Below, piece by piece: positions 1 to 7,302 of a stretch of DNA of 9,115 nt. A program made the translations under genes and the position numbers. The notes below the pieces were generated by a model. That model was not told the origin of the DNA, did no database searches, and saw nothing but the letters and a program-made list of their open reading frames with translations. Within the stretch, counting starts at the first letter, position 1, and each line of letters opens with the position of its first letter. Origin of the DNA: Chloroflexota bacterium (GTDB lineage: Bacteria > Chloroflexota > Anaerolineae > J102); the NCBI GenBank assembly GCA_024276255.1, contig JAJRXO010000241.1, positions 1 to 9,115 of the forward strand. Reading direction: 5' to 3'.

Positions 1-298
1 CTGGCTGAAAAACCAGGGCATTCGCAATACTCGCGAGACGTCGCAGGCCAAATGGTTCGCCACCGAAGCCGCCTGGGAGGCGGCCTCCGACGCCGTGCAG
101 ATCCACGGTGCGTATGGTTTTTCCAAGGAATATGAGGTCGAGCGTTATTTGCGCAATGCCAAGGGGGCAGTTATTTACGAAGGCACGACCCAGATTCACC
201 AGCTCATGCAGGCCAGCTACGCCCTGGGCTTGCGCCGCGACAAAGCGCTGCGCTGTGAACTCCCTGCCTACGATCCCGACCTCTGGCAGGAAAGCTGA
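1..298 (+). CDS. Acyl-CoA dehydrogenase, C-terminal part (5' end outside window)
   Basis: The open frame enters from the left edge (codons begin at base 2) and ends at TGA 296-298, giving 98 visible residues. It matches the C-terminal helical domain of FAD-dependent acyl-CoA dehydrogenases: QIHGAYGFSKEYEVERYLR is the usual QIHGGYG..xExxVERxxRD stretch, and AVIYEGTTQIHQLM is the family's IYEGTxxIQ motif. The Glu in YEGT is at the position of the catalytic base in medium- and short-chain enzymes. The enzyme introduces a trans-2,3 double bond into acyl-CoA and passes electrons to electron transfer flavoprotein. It is followed 57 bases later by etfB and etfA, which fits that role. Chain-length specificity cannot be read from this fragment. 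An internal GTG at 95 is not the start, because homology continues upstream to the window edge. Confidence 0.9.
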   Translation, partial: WLKNQGIRNTRETSQAKWFATEAAWEAASDAVQIHGAYGFSKEYEVERYLRNAKGAVIYEGTTQIHQLMQASYALGLRRDKALRCELPAYDPDLWQES

Positions 299-355
299 CG
301 CAGAATAACCATTGCTACCTACCTTCATTTATCGATCCATTCAAGGAGAATCACT

Positions 356-1108
356 ATGAGGTACCTCGTATGTGTCAAACAGACGCCTGACACAGCCGAA
401 CTCCCCAAAGTCAATCCCGAAGAAGCTGCCAGCGGACAGCTCAGCATCAACCTTGTCGTCAATCCCTGGGATGAACATGCCATTGAAGCCGCATTGCAGA
501 TGAGCGAGAATTATGGCGGCATGGCCGGCGCCATCACAGTGGACGGCGACTCGGCCATCGACGCCCTGCGCAGCGCCCTGGCCATGGGCTGTAAAGATGC
601 CACCCTGGTAAAGGAAGAAGCCGCAGACGCCAACAGTGTGGCGACGCTGCTGGCCGCGGCCGTGAAAAAACTGGGCGATGTGAACTATGTACTCACCGGC
701 CAAATGACCGTCGACGGCAATAGCGGCGCTGTGCCCGTCATGCTGGCCCGCAAGCTGGGGTGGCCAGTGGTGACCGGCGTGGCCAAAGTGATTCAGGCCG
801 ACGAAGACAGCGTCACCGTGGAACGCGTGGCCGGACAGGATCGCTTCACCGTGAAGGTTCCGGCTCCGGCCGTGCTCTCTGTGATCAAAGAAATCGGCGA
901 ATCGCGATATCCCACATTCATCAACATTCGCAAAGCTGCCCGCGTGAATATCCCCGTATGGACGGCTGCTGATCTGGATGTGGAAACGCCTGCGGCAGTG
1001 GTGCAGACCGAGAATTATCGCAAGCCCCCCGCCCGTGACGCCCATGTGAAGCTGTTTGATAATGCCGACGAACTCGTTGACGCCCTGCTCGCCGAGAAAG
1101 TATTATAG
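356..1108 (+). CDS. etfB: Electron transfer flavoprotein beta subunit
   Basis: This 250-residue protein has the normal EtfB length. It opens with the nucleotide-binding strand RYLVCVKQTPDTAE, followed by NPWDEHAIEAAL at 36-47, equivalent to the family's NPYDExAxEEAL. GQMTVDGNSGAVPVMLA at 115-131 matches the conserved region around the AMP-binding pocket. SRYPTFINIRKAAR at 183-196 is the recognition loop that docks onto partner dehydrogenases. EtfB binds AMP (or FAD in bifurcating versions) and pairs with EtfA to carry electrons from acyl-CoA dehydrogenases. The ATG at 356 is supported by AAGGAG at 343-348. It follows the dehydrogenase gene after 57 bases and precedes etfA by 11 bases, consistent with one transcript. 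The recognition loop has Phe188 where human ETF has the anchor Leu195, and lacks the usual lysine cluster after it. Confidence 0.95.
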   Translation: MRYLVCVKQTPDTAELPKVNPEEAASGQLSINLVVNPWDEHAIEAALQMSENYGGMAGAITVDGDSAIDALRSALAMGCKDATLVKEEAADANSVATLLAAAVKKLGDVNYVLTGQMTVDGNSGAVPVMLARKLGWPVVTGVAKVIQADEDSVTVERVAGQDRFTVKVPAPAVLSVIKEIGESRYPTFINIRKAARVNIPVWTAADLDVETPAAVVQTENYRKPPARDAHVKLFDNADELVDALLAEKVL

Positions 1109-1119
1109 GAGAAGCCACC

Positions 1120-2088
1120 ATGAAAATCCTCGTTTTCATCGAAACCGATAATGGCGATGTTGTCGCCAGCAGTTGGGAAGCGTTGGGCAAAGCGCTGTCG
1201 CTCAGTGATGATGTTGCGGCGCTCGTTGTGGGCCACAATGTAGGAGATGTAGCATCCGAGGCCGGCGCCCGCGGCGCCAGCGTCGTGTACGTGGTCGACG
1301 ATGCCAGCCGGGCCGAGTTCGATCTGGATCTGGTTGTCGCCGACACCAAGGCCGCATTGGCCGAAGCCGGCACCAATGCCCTGCTGGCCGTGCACACCGG
1401 CAATGGCCGCGATCTGGCGGCTGCCGTAGCTGCCGATCTCAATGCCGGTTTTTTGGCGGATTGCCTTGAGCTGCGCCAGGAGGACGGCGTTCTGGTCGGT
1501 GTGCGTCCACTGTACTCCGGTAATATCCTGGCTGATGTCAGGGCTGCCAGCGATGTGCAGATTGCCACCCTGCGCCCCCGCTCGGCCGAGGCTGCCGCCA
1601 ACACCGGCGCCAGCGCCGATATCGTCACCTTGCAACCCGCAGCAGTTGACAGCCGCATGCAGGTGCTGGAGGTCAAACACGCTGAGACCGGCGAGATCAG
1701 CCTGACCGATGCCAATGTGATCGTCTCCGGCGGCCGCGGCGTAGCTAAAGATCCCGAACTGGGCTTCAAGCTGATCCGCGAGCTGGCCGACACGCTGGGC
1801 GCCGCCGTAGGGGCTTCCCGCGCCGCAGTCGATGCTGGCTTCATCGAATACAAGCATCAGGTCGGCCAGACCGGCAAGGTTGTGCGCCCCGATATGTACA
1901 TCGCCTGCGGAATCAGCGGCGCTGTGCAGCATCTGGCTGGTATGAGCTCCAGCAAGATCATCGTGGCCATCAACAAAGACAGCGAGGCACCCATTTTCAG
2001 CGTGGCCAACTACGGCATTGTGGGTGATCTGTTCGAGGTCGTGCCGGCCATGAATGAGGCCTTTAAGGCCAAGCTGAACAAAGGTTAG
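1120..2088 (+). CDS. etfA: Electron transfer flavoprotein alpha subunit
   Basis: This 322-residue protein has the full EtfA length. Residues 1 to about 185 form the alpha/beta N-terminal domain (MKILVFIETDNGDV start). The C-terminal FAD-binding domain is very well conserved: VSGGRGV at 202-208, GASRAAVDAG at 231-240 with the flavin-contacting Arg234, HQVGQTGKVVRPDMYIACG at 246-264, ISGAVQHLAGM at 265-275, and INKDSEAPIF with YGIVGDLFEVVP at 284-309. With EtfB it forms the soluble FAD heterodimer that takes electrons from acyl-CoA dehydrogenases and delivers them, in most bacteria, to ETF:quinone oxidoreductase; that partner is not in the window. The start ATG is 11 bases after the etfB stop, and its AGGAG (1107-1111) overlaps that stop, so translation is probably coupled. 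No defect is seen. Confidence 0.96.
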   Translation: MKILVFIETDNGDVVASSWEALGKALSLSDDVAALVVGHNVGDVASEAGARGASVVYVVDDASRAEFDLDLVVADTKAALAEAGTNALLAVHTGNGRDLAAAVAADLNAGFLADCLELRQEDGVLVGVRPLYSGNILADVRAASDVQIATLRPRSAEAAANTGASADIVTLQPAAVDSRMQVLEVKHAETGEISLTDANVIVSGGRGVAKDPELGFKLIRELADTLGAAVGASRAAVDAGFIEYKHQVGQTGKVVRPDMYIACGISGAVQHLAGMSSSKIIVAINKDSEAPIFSVANYGIVGDLFEVVPAMNEAFKAKLNKG

Positions 2089-2104
2089 TTCATTTCCCCA
2101 ACCA

Positions 2105-2141
2105 GCCCATCTTCCGGGGCTTTGTGGCCCGGAAGATGGGC
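2105..2141. terminator. Hairpin between convergent genes, probable bidirectional terminator
   Basis: A perfect 13-base inverted repeat, GCCCATCTTCCGG (2105-2117) with CCGGAAGATGGGC (2129-2141), is extended by one more pair (G2118-C2128) and closes a loop of about 9 bases. It sits 16 bases after the etfA stop and 10 bases before the end of the convergent cupin gene, the expected place for a shared terminator. Neither side carries a long T run (ATTCATATT on the plus side), so termination may be inefficient or the hairpin may mainly protect 3' ends. Confidence 0.7.
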
Positions 2142-2151
2142 ATTCATATTC

Positions 2152-2463
2152 CTATCGCCGCGCTGCTTCCAGGCATACAACCCCTTCCGGCCCCACCGTG
2201 GCCGCGTGCAGCGTGCGAGCATCCACTTCCAGCCGATCCCCGGCCTGCAATTCGATGGTCTCGTTGCTTTCGGGCAGGTGAAAGGTGATGGACCCCCGCA
2301 CCACATACAGCACTTTGGTGTAGGAATGTGTGTGGGCCGAGTAACTGAAGTTGGGGCCGTTCGACCATGTGTAGGGGTTCAGTCCTTCGCCACGCAATTG
2401 CATGCGTAGTTCTTCTTCGGTGACATCGCCGCCGTATTTCCAGCGTGTGAAGACATAACTCAT
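2152..2463 (-). CDS. Small single-domain cupin protein
   Basis: This 103-residue protein is about the size of one cupin barrel. Cupin motif 1 is visible as HTHSYTKVLYVVRG (residues 44-57): two His with the spacing HxH-x3-[E]-x6-G, but the usual metal-ligand Glu is Lys. Motif 2 is GDRLEVDARTLHAATVG, keeping Gly-Asp and the third His. The protein could still bind a metal through three His, or act as a small-molecule binding or isomerase-like cupin; the substrate is unknown. The ATG at 2463 is preceded by AAGGA at 2472-2476 with 8-base spacing. It starts 32 bases after the MoeA-like fusion ends, on the same strand, and is the last gene of the probable operon. Confidence 0.85.
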   Translation of the reverse strand: MSYVFTRWKYGGDVTEEELRMQLRGEGLNPYTWSNGPNFSYSAHTHSYTKVLYVVRGSITFHLPESNETIELQAGDRLEVDARTLHAATVGPEGVVCLEAARR

Positions 2464-2495
2464 GGGGACATTCCTTGGAAAAGATGGGGCAGGAC

Positions 2496-4394
2496 CTAAA
2501 ACGATACCAGTTCGCCCATGCGGTCTACGTTGTAGCCGCCCAGCGCGGCCACGGTCTGGGCAAAACGATCGCTGCGGATAATCTCCAGCAGCGGGGCCAG
2601 CAGTTCCCCTTCGTACAATGCCCGGGGGATGATTAGCTGGTACTGCTCATGAAACAGGGGCAGGAAATCGAGCCCAAGTGAGCGGGCGGCAGCCAGAATA
2701 CCCAGGCCACAATCTGCCATTCCACTCTGCACCATCGCCGCCACGGCCAGATGCGTGGATTCGCAGCGTTCGTAGCCGCGAATGCGGGAGGATGGCAGGC
2801 CGGATTGCTGCAACTGGTAGTCGAGCAGCATCCGTGTGCCGGAGCCGGCCTGGCGATTGACAAAACTCACATCGGGCCGCACGAGATCGTGCAGATCGCG
2901 AATGCCTTTGGGATTGCCCGGTTGCACCATCAATCCCTGAGTGCGCTCCACAAAATGCAGCACCACGATGGGCACGTGGGAAAGATACTGGTGCAGATAG
3001 GGGATATTATAGGTGCCGGTTTCGGGATCGAGCAGGTGAGCGCTGGCGATGTGGGCTTCGCCACGAGCCAGGGCTTGCAGGCCGGCCAGCGAGCCCACGT
3101 GGTGGGAACGCAGGAATCGGCTGGGCCTGCTGCGTCGCAGGAGGTCGGCCAGTAGATCGATGGTGAGATCATGGCTGCCCATGTGCAGGATGCTCTGGGC
3201 AACGAGGTGCTCCGGGCGCAGTAATTCGACGGGTACCGCGGTGCCGGCCGGCAGTGGCGCTGACCCGCGTTGGACATGGATGATGCCGTCGGCCTGCACC
3301 ATCGACATGGTAGCCCCTGCCCCGCGACTCAGGGGTACGGCCACAGTGCGTTCCTCCACCTGCGCCAGCGAAACACGTACGAGTTCGTCGTGACGAGGTG
3401 CTGCCGACAGGTCCCGGGTGAGGGTGGCTGTGATGTGCGCCCGATGCGCCTGATCCTGGCCCAGCCAATGCCGCAACAGGGGACGCGCCAGGCGATCGAA
3501 AGTGAGAATGGCGCCGGTGGCATAGCGGGAGATACCCAGCACCGGTTTGCCATGGGCGTGCCCCAGAATGGTGTTGTGCCCTGGTCGTATGGCCAGGCCT
3601 TCGACCACCACCTCGCCGTGGCGGGCGATCAGCGTCGCGGTGGCAGCCATCGAGCCGGCATTGAGCACGACGAGATCGTGATCGTCGAGCGCGGCCAGGA
3701 AAGTGGCTTCCAGATCGGCGACGTCGGCATCGACGGCTGTCAGGCGATGACTGATGGCGCCCCAATCCTCGGCAATCGCCCCCAGAATCAGGGCATTCAC
3801 AGCGGCATTGTCCACCAGCGGTGGGGAGCCGGGCGGGGGCTGGGCCCCGGAATCGGCCGGCAGGATGGCGATGCGAGGTCGGCGATACACGCGTACGTGA
3901 CGGTGTCCGGCGCGGGCAATGGCGCCCAGATCAGCGGGGCGCAACTGGTGGTTGGCGGGCACGATTAACTGGGTGTTGACGATATCTTCGCCCAGGGTAC
4001 GGATGTGCTGCCAGCGGTGGGTTGGTTGCGCGACTATGATGGCGCTGCCGTCCTCTTTCAGCGTCACCTGCTCATGCGGCAACAGGGCGTCATAGCCGGG
4101 GGGTATGGGATCGTCGGTGTCGACGGGCAGGGCCTGTTCGCCCAGTTGCAGTACAACAGGATCATCGGCCGCGGCGTGCGCGATGTCGGCGGTGCGCACG
4201 GCATAGCCGTCCATTGCCGCTTCATGTTGTTGGGGAGCCGACACACGCGCCCACACCGATACAGCCGTGATGCGACCGTTTGCCTCGGCCAGGGGCAGGG
4301 TTTCGGCGGGCATGTGGCGCAGGGCTCCGGCCTGAGTGAGCGCCTGCAACCATGCTTGCAGCGCCTGTGCGAGTGATGGGTTTTGTAAGGTCAT
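2496..4394 (-). CDS. MoeA-like / periplasmic-binding-protein-like fusion (COG1910-type), degenerate MoeA loops
   Basis: This 632-residue fusion has two halves. Residues 1 to about 392 follow the MoeA (molybdenum insertase) architecture: AAMDGYAVR at 59-67, DPIPPGYDALLPHE at 95-108, RTLGEDI at 132-138, a central domain, and a C-terminal beta domain ending near LLRPEHL. Residues about 397-632 resemble the LysR-substrate-binding/PBP-like domain: HVGSLAGLQALARGEAHIAS at 432-451, HLLDPETGTYNIPYL, and FVNRQAGSGTRMLLD at 511-525, the likely anion-binding stretch. MoeA inserts molybdate into adenylylated molybdopterin, and fused PBP domains are thought to bind ligand. Here the catalytic-domain loops are eroded: TGDEL is replaced by ADSGA (180-184), SGGVSxGxxD by NAGSMAATAT (245-254), PGKP by PGHN (271-274), LPGNPVSA by ISRYATGA (288-295). 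I infer a binding or sensing role. The ATG is 6 bases after the GNAT stop with no clear Shine-Dalgarno site, suggesting coupled translation. Confidence 0.87.
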   Translation of the reverse strand: MTLQNPSLAQALQAWLQALTQAGALRHMPAETLPLAEANGRITAVSVWARVSAPQQHEAAMDGYAVRTADIAHAAADDPVVLQLGEQALPVDTDDPIPPGYDALLPHEQVTLKEDGSAIIVAQPTHRWQHIRTLGEDIVNTQLIVPANHQLRPADLGAIARAGHRHVRVYRRPRIAILPADSGAQPPPGSPPLVDNAAVNALILGAIAEDWGAISHRLTAVDADVADLEATFLAALDDHDLVVLNAGSMAATATLIARHGEVVVEGLAIRPGHNTILGHAHGKPVLGISRYATGAILTFDRLARPLLRHWLGQDQAHRAHITATLTRDLSAAPRHDELVRVSLAQVEERTVAVPLSRGAGATMSMVQADGIIHVQRGSAPLPAGTAVPVELLRPEHLVAQSILHMGSHDLTIDLLADLLRRSRPSRFLRSHHVGSLAGLQALARGEAHIASAHLLDPETGTYNIPYLHQYLSHVPIVVLHFVERTQGLMVQPGNPKGIRDLHDLVRPDVSFVNRQAGSGTRMLLDYQLQQSGLPSSRIRGYERCESTHLAVAAMVQSGMADCGLGILAAARSLGLDFLPLFHEQYQLIIPRALYEGELLAPLLEIIRSDRFAQTVAALGGYNVDRMGELVSF

Positions 4395-4400
4395 TTTCTG

Positions 4401-4934
4401 TCAGCGCACGCTGCGGGAAAAGTGGAGTACGATCTGCTGGTTATTGTATGTCTGTTCAGAAAAGCCACAAAAACTGAAGCCATGGGAGCGATAGAATTCG
4501 ATGGCAGGATAGTTTTTGGTGTGCAGGCTGACTGCCAGGCTGCGTAATTTACGCTCCAGGGCCCAGCGCTGAGTATATTCGAGTAATTGGCTGCCGATGC
4601 CCTGTCTACGGTGCTCTGGCGCCACCACATGACGATAAATCAGGCCTTCGCCGTTGTTTTTGTTGGGGATCATGTGCAGGTAACCCACAATCTAGTTGTT
4701 GAGACGGGCCGAAAGCAGACAATCGCCCCGTTGCCAGAATCGCAACAGGTTATCGTCGGCCACGGCTGCGGCAATGTGTGTTTCGCGGGGCAGGCTGATG
4801 AGGTGGAAGCTGACCTGCATGTCGGTGTTGTTGATATGCATGGTCATCTGCCATACATGTTGCGTCAGATAGCTGGCGTCCAGGCGGGCGCATTCGTTGA
4901 GGTCGTGCAGGGTGGGGCGATGGATGTACAACAC
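4401..4934 (-). pseudogene. GNAT N-acetyltransferase interrupted by an in-frame TAG
   Basis: Read from GTG 4934 (or TTG 4931), the frame gives LYIHRPTLHDLNECARLDASY... and reaches SARLNN, where TAG (4692-4694) is codon 81. The same frame resumes at once with IVGYLHMIPN and continues to TGA at 4401. The spliced protein would be about 176 residues, normal for GNAT enzymes. The second half carries the acetyl-CoA-binding motif A, VVAPEHRRQGIGSQLL, and motif B, NYPAIEFYRSHGF. The two halves fit across the stop without loss, so this is a point nonsense change, not a fusion of unrelated frames. A GTG at 4688, 3 bases after the TAG codon, could allow restart, but the product would lack the N-terminal half of the fold. 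Start choice is uncertain: it rests on homology and on lying 31 bases after the DUF58 stop; no strong Shine-Dalgarno site is seen. A sequencing error or suppressed amber codon remains possible. Confidence 0.8.
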
Positions 4935-4965
4935 GGTGGGAGATAGGGGGATGGGTGGGGCAGGT

Positions 4966-6240
4966 TTAGCTGGGGGTGGCGTAGTTGGAAAGGGCGGCGG
5001 CGATATCGTCGCCCCGGCGGAGAAGGTACACGGGGATGGCGCTGGCCCACAGCGCATTGACGGTTTTTTGATGGGCAGGGGCGGGCCCAAAACTGTCGGC
5101 CGCGATGAGCACAACCGTACTTTGGATGCCGCGGCGGCTGAGTTCGCGCAGGGTGGCGATCCACGATGGCTCGGTGGAAGGTGTGATGGCGATGATGATG
5201 CTGGAACGGCTGAGAAAGGGGCTTTCGACGCTGAGCAGACGGTCGAAGGGCAGGGACGGGACAGGATCCAGTACGGCAAGCAGCTCCAGTATTTTTTGCA
5301 ATTGTCTTTGCCCGCGGTCGCAGGGAATAATGGTGCGATGCAGGGTGTGTGTGATCAGGCCCACCGAGCGTTTTTCGGAGATGAATCGCCGGGCAATGGA
5401 TGCGGCCGCGGTGACCGCGTATTCGATAGTGGCCGGGATCAGCTCCAGACGGCTGTCGGTGTCGTTCCAGAGCACGGCCGGGCGTTCAGTGTCGCCGGGG
5501 AGCATCCAGGGCTGGGCGCGATGATAGGTGGCATCGAGATCGAGGGCCAGCCACAGATCGCTGGTGGGGTCCAGCTCGAATTCCTTGACCATGATCCGGC
5601 CGGTACGGGCGGTGGAACGCCAGTGGATGCGATTGAAGCTGTCGCCGGGCGCATATTCGCGCACAGTGGAGACGTGGCTGCTGAGATAATGGGTGCGTCG
5701 GCGGGTGGCCTCCCCACCGGGCATCTGTCCGGCAGGCAGGTGAAACTGGTGAATATCGACGGTGGCCGGGTAGACGATAATGGGCCGGGTTTGGGGGATG
5801 ACGCGGGTGAGTTCGAATATCCCCAGTGGATCACCACTGCGCAGGGTAATGGGCCCCAGGCGATATTCGCCCCGACGATAGCAACGGGTGCGCCGCACCC
5901 AGAGATGTTTTTTCTTCCCACCCAGTGAACTGATCACGCGCGAGGGATAATGGCCGGGCAGGGTGCTGTGATCGCGGATTTCCAGCCACAGTTTGGGCAG
6001 GCGGCTACGATTGCTGATCTCGAAGTGTTCTTCGGCGATCTTGCCCACCTGGCTGCGCCGGGCCCGGGTGACGCGGCTCAGGCGGATGCCGTTGACATTG
6101 GCCCATGCCCAGAACCACGAGCCCACCAGGATAACGGTGAGCATGTAGAAGATGTTGTACAACAGATCGCGGCCTGAATTGAGGGCCAGCAACAGGCTGA
6201 GCAACCACAACAGGAGCGCGATCCAGGCAGAAGGACGCAC
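4966..6240 (-). CDS. DUF58 domain membrane protein
   Basis: This 424-residue protein has two hydrophobic segments near the N-terminus (about 5-20 and 28-47), then a long cytoplasmic part. The DUF58 signature is clear at 194-207 (REYAPGDSFNRIHW), followed by RSTARTGRIMVKEFE; a von Willebrand A-like core follows (LWLALDLDA at 229-237, SIIIAITP at 347-354). The GTG at 6240 is the first possible start after an upstream in-frame TGA (6249-6247), and the next ATG would cut through the second membrane segment, so GTG is preferred. DUF58 proteins usually accompany MoxR ATPases and are thought to act with them in assembly, maturation or stress response of envelope or cofactor-containing proteins; the specific client is unknown. 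The gene lies 32 bases after moxR. The transglutaminase-like membrane protein that often follows DUF58 is absent. Confidence 0.92.
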   Translation of the reverse strand: MRPSAWIALLLWLLSLLLALNSGRDLLYNIFYMLTVILVGSWFWAWANVNGIRLSRVTRARRSQVGKIAEEHFEISNRSRLPKLWLEIRDHSTLPGHYPSRVISSLGGKKKHLWVRRTRCYRRGEYRLGPITLRSGDPLGIFELTRVIPQTRPIIVYPATVDIHQFHLPAGQMPGGEATRRRTHYLSSHVSTVREYAPGDSFNRIHWRSTARTGRIMVKEFELDPTSDLWLALDLDATYHRAQPWMLPGDTERPAVLWNDTDSRLELIPATIEYAVTAAASIARRFISEKRSVGLITHTLHRTIIPCDRGQRQLQKILELLAVLDPVPSLPFDRLLSVESPFLSRSSIIIAITPSTEPSWIATLRELSRRGIQSTVVLIAADSFGPAPAHQKTVNALWASAIPVYLLRRGDDIAAALSNYATPS

Positions 6241-6272
6241 GGTGAGTCAGCACCAGCAGGGAGTGGCGCGCA

Positions 6273-7232
6273 TCAGGGTGCAACCCGAGCGCCAGGGATG
6301 GGAACAGTGTTGAGGGTTTCCTGTATGACAGTGGCCGGATCGACGTTTTTAATACGGGCGGAAGGGCTGATGATGAGGCGATGGGCCAGGGTGGCAGATG
6401 CCAGGGCCTTGACATCATCGGGCAACACAAAGTCGCGACCCTGGGCCGCGGCATAAGCGCGGGCGGTCTTGAACAAGGCCAGCGATCCGCGGGGGCTGGC
6501 CCCCAGATACACGTCTTCATGCTGGCGGGTGGCGGTCGTGAGGGCCACGATGTATTGTTTGATCTGTTCGTCTACATAAACGGTTTTCACGGCCTCCTGA
6601 GCAGCCTGCAACTCTGCTACACTGACGACCTGCTGCAGATCCTCGATGGGATGGTGGTCGCGTTGGGAATCGAGGATGGCGATCTCATGCTTGCGTTCGG
6701 GATAGCCGAGACGGATGCGCATGATGAAACGATCGATTTGCGCTTCCGGCAGGGGGAAGGTGCCCTCGTATTCGATGGGATTCTGTGTGGCCAGCACCAG
6801 GAAGGGCCGCGCCAAGCGATAGGTCTCGCCATCGACCGTGACCTGGCGCTCTTCCATGGCTTCGAGCAGAGCGGCCTGGGTTTTGGGGGTGGCGCGGTTG
6901 ATCTCATCGGCCAGTACGATCTGGGCAAAGATGGGGCCGGGCCGGAATTCAAATTCCTGGTTTTTCTGATTGAAGACAGATACCCCGGTGACATCGCTGG
7001 GCAACATGTCGGGAGTGAACTGGATGCGGCTGAACTGGGAGCCGATGGAGCGGGCAATGGCGCGGGCCAGCATGGTCTTGCCCAGGCCGGGCACGTCTTC
7101 GATGAGTAGGTGGCCCTCGCACAGCAGGGCCAGCAGGGTTTGTTCGATAGCGTGGCGCTTGCCCATGATAACGCGTTCAACGTTATCGGCGATTTTGCTG
7201 ACCAGGGCGGGCACACAGTTGGATTCGGTCAT
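6273..7232 (-). CDS. MoxR-family AAA+ ATPase
   Basis: This 319-residue protein has the standard MoxR length and motifs: Walker A VPGLGKTML at 47-55, Walker B IVLADEINRA at 105-114, NRATPKTQAALLEAMEE typical of the family, sensor 1 LATQNPIEYEGTFPLPEAQ at 147-165 with the arginine-finger region IDRF, and sensor 2 GASPRGS at 244-250. MoxR proteins are chaperone-like ATPases that act with a DUF58 or VWA partner on metalloenzymes or envelope proteins, and the DUF58 gene follows directly. The ATG at 7232 has GGAGA at 7241-7237, 4 bases upstream, a slightly short spacing. It appears to be the first gene of the five-gene minus-strand unit; a candidate promoter lies at 7303-7311. The client protein cannot be named from this context. 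Confidence 0.94.
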   Translation of the reverse strand: MTESNCVPALVSKIADNVERVIMGKRHAIEQTLLALLCEGHLLIEDVPGLGKTMLARAIARSIGSQFSRIQFTPDMLPSDVTGVSVFNQKNQEFEFRPGPIFAQIVLADEINRATPKTQAALLEAMEERQVTVDGETYRLARPFLVLATQNPIEYEGTFPLPEAQIDRFIMRIRLGYPERKHEIAILDSQRDHHPIEDLQQVVSVAELQAAQEAVKTVYVDEQIKQYIVALTTATRQHEDVYLGASPRGSLALFKTARAYAAAQGRDFVLPDDVKALASATLAHRLIISPSARIKNVDPATVIQETLNTVPIPGARVAP

Positions 7233-7254
7233 GATGTCTCCGGGGGTAATTGCA

Positions 7255-7290
7255 AAATGGGAAGACGCAGCAGCGTCTATGATCCCATTT
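7255..7290 (-). terminator. Strong hairpin between PIG-L gene and moxR (terminator or moxR leader structure)
   Basis: Two nested inverted repeats are present: the outer AAATGGGA (7255-7262) with TCCCATTT (7283-7290), and the inner AGACGC (7263-7268) with GCGTCT (7273-7278), a 4-base loop, and a 4-base bulge (7279-7282). On the minus strand the stem ends in ATTTTGC, a short T tract. It lies about 50 bases after the PIG-L stop, so it may terminate that transcript. It also lies between the candidate moxR promoter and the moxR start, so it could be a 5' leader structure. Confidence 0.6.
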
Positions 7291-7302
7291 CAGGGCACAA
7301 GC

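Noticed and set aside
921..1932. Two long minus-strand open frames (310 and 305 residues) opposite etfB/etfA
   Set aside because: Both are antisense to clearly conserved EtfA/EtfB and have Ser/Ala- or Gly-rich composition without motifs.
3270..3968. 232-residue plus-strand open frame opposite the MoeA-like gene
   Set aside because: Antisense shadow of a conserved gene; no motif, no ribosome site.
4935..5279. Upstream extension of the GNAT frame to 5279
   Set aside because: This part overlaps the end of DUF58 in another frame, is Pro/Ser-rich, and lacks similarity to GNAT proteins; homology starts at about LYIHRPTLHDL.
4897..5928. 343-residue open frame on the plus strand
   Set aside because: It is antisense to the well-supported DUF58 gene, has glycine-rich low-complexity composition typical of shadow frames in GC-rich DNA, and shows no family motif.
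6381..7109. 242-residue plus-strand open frame opposite moxR
   Set aside because: Antisense to a strongly conserved AAA+ ATPase; Gly-rich and motif-free.
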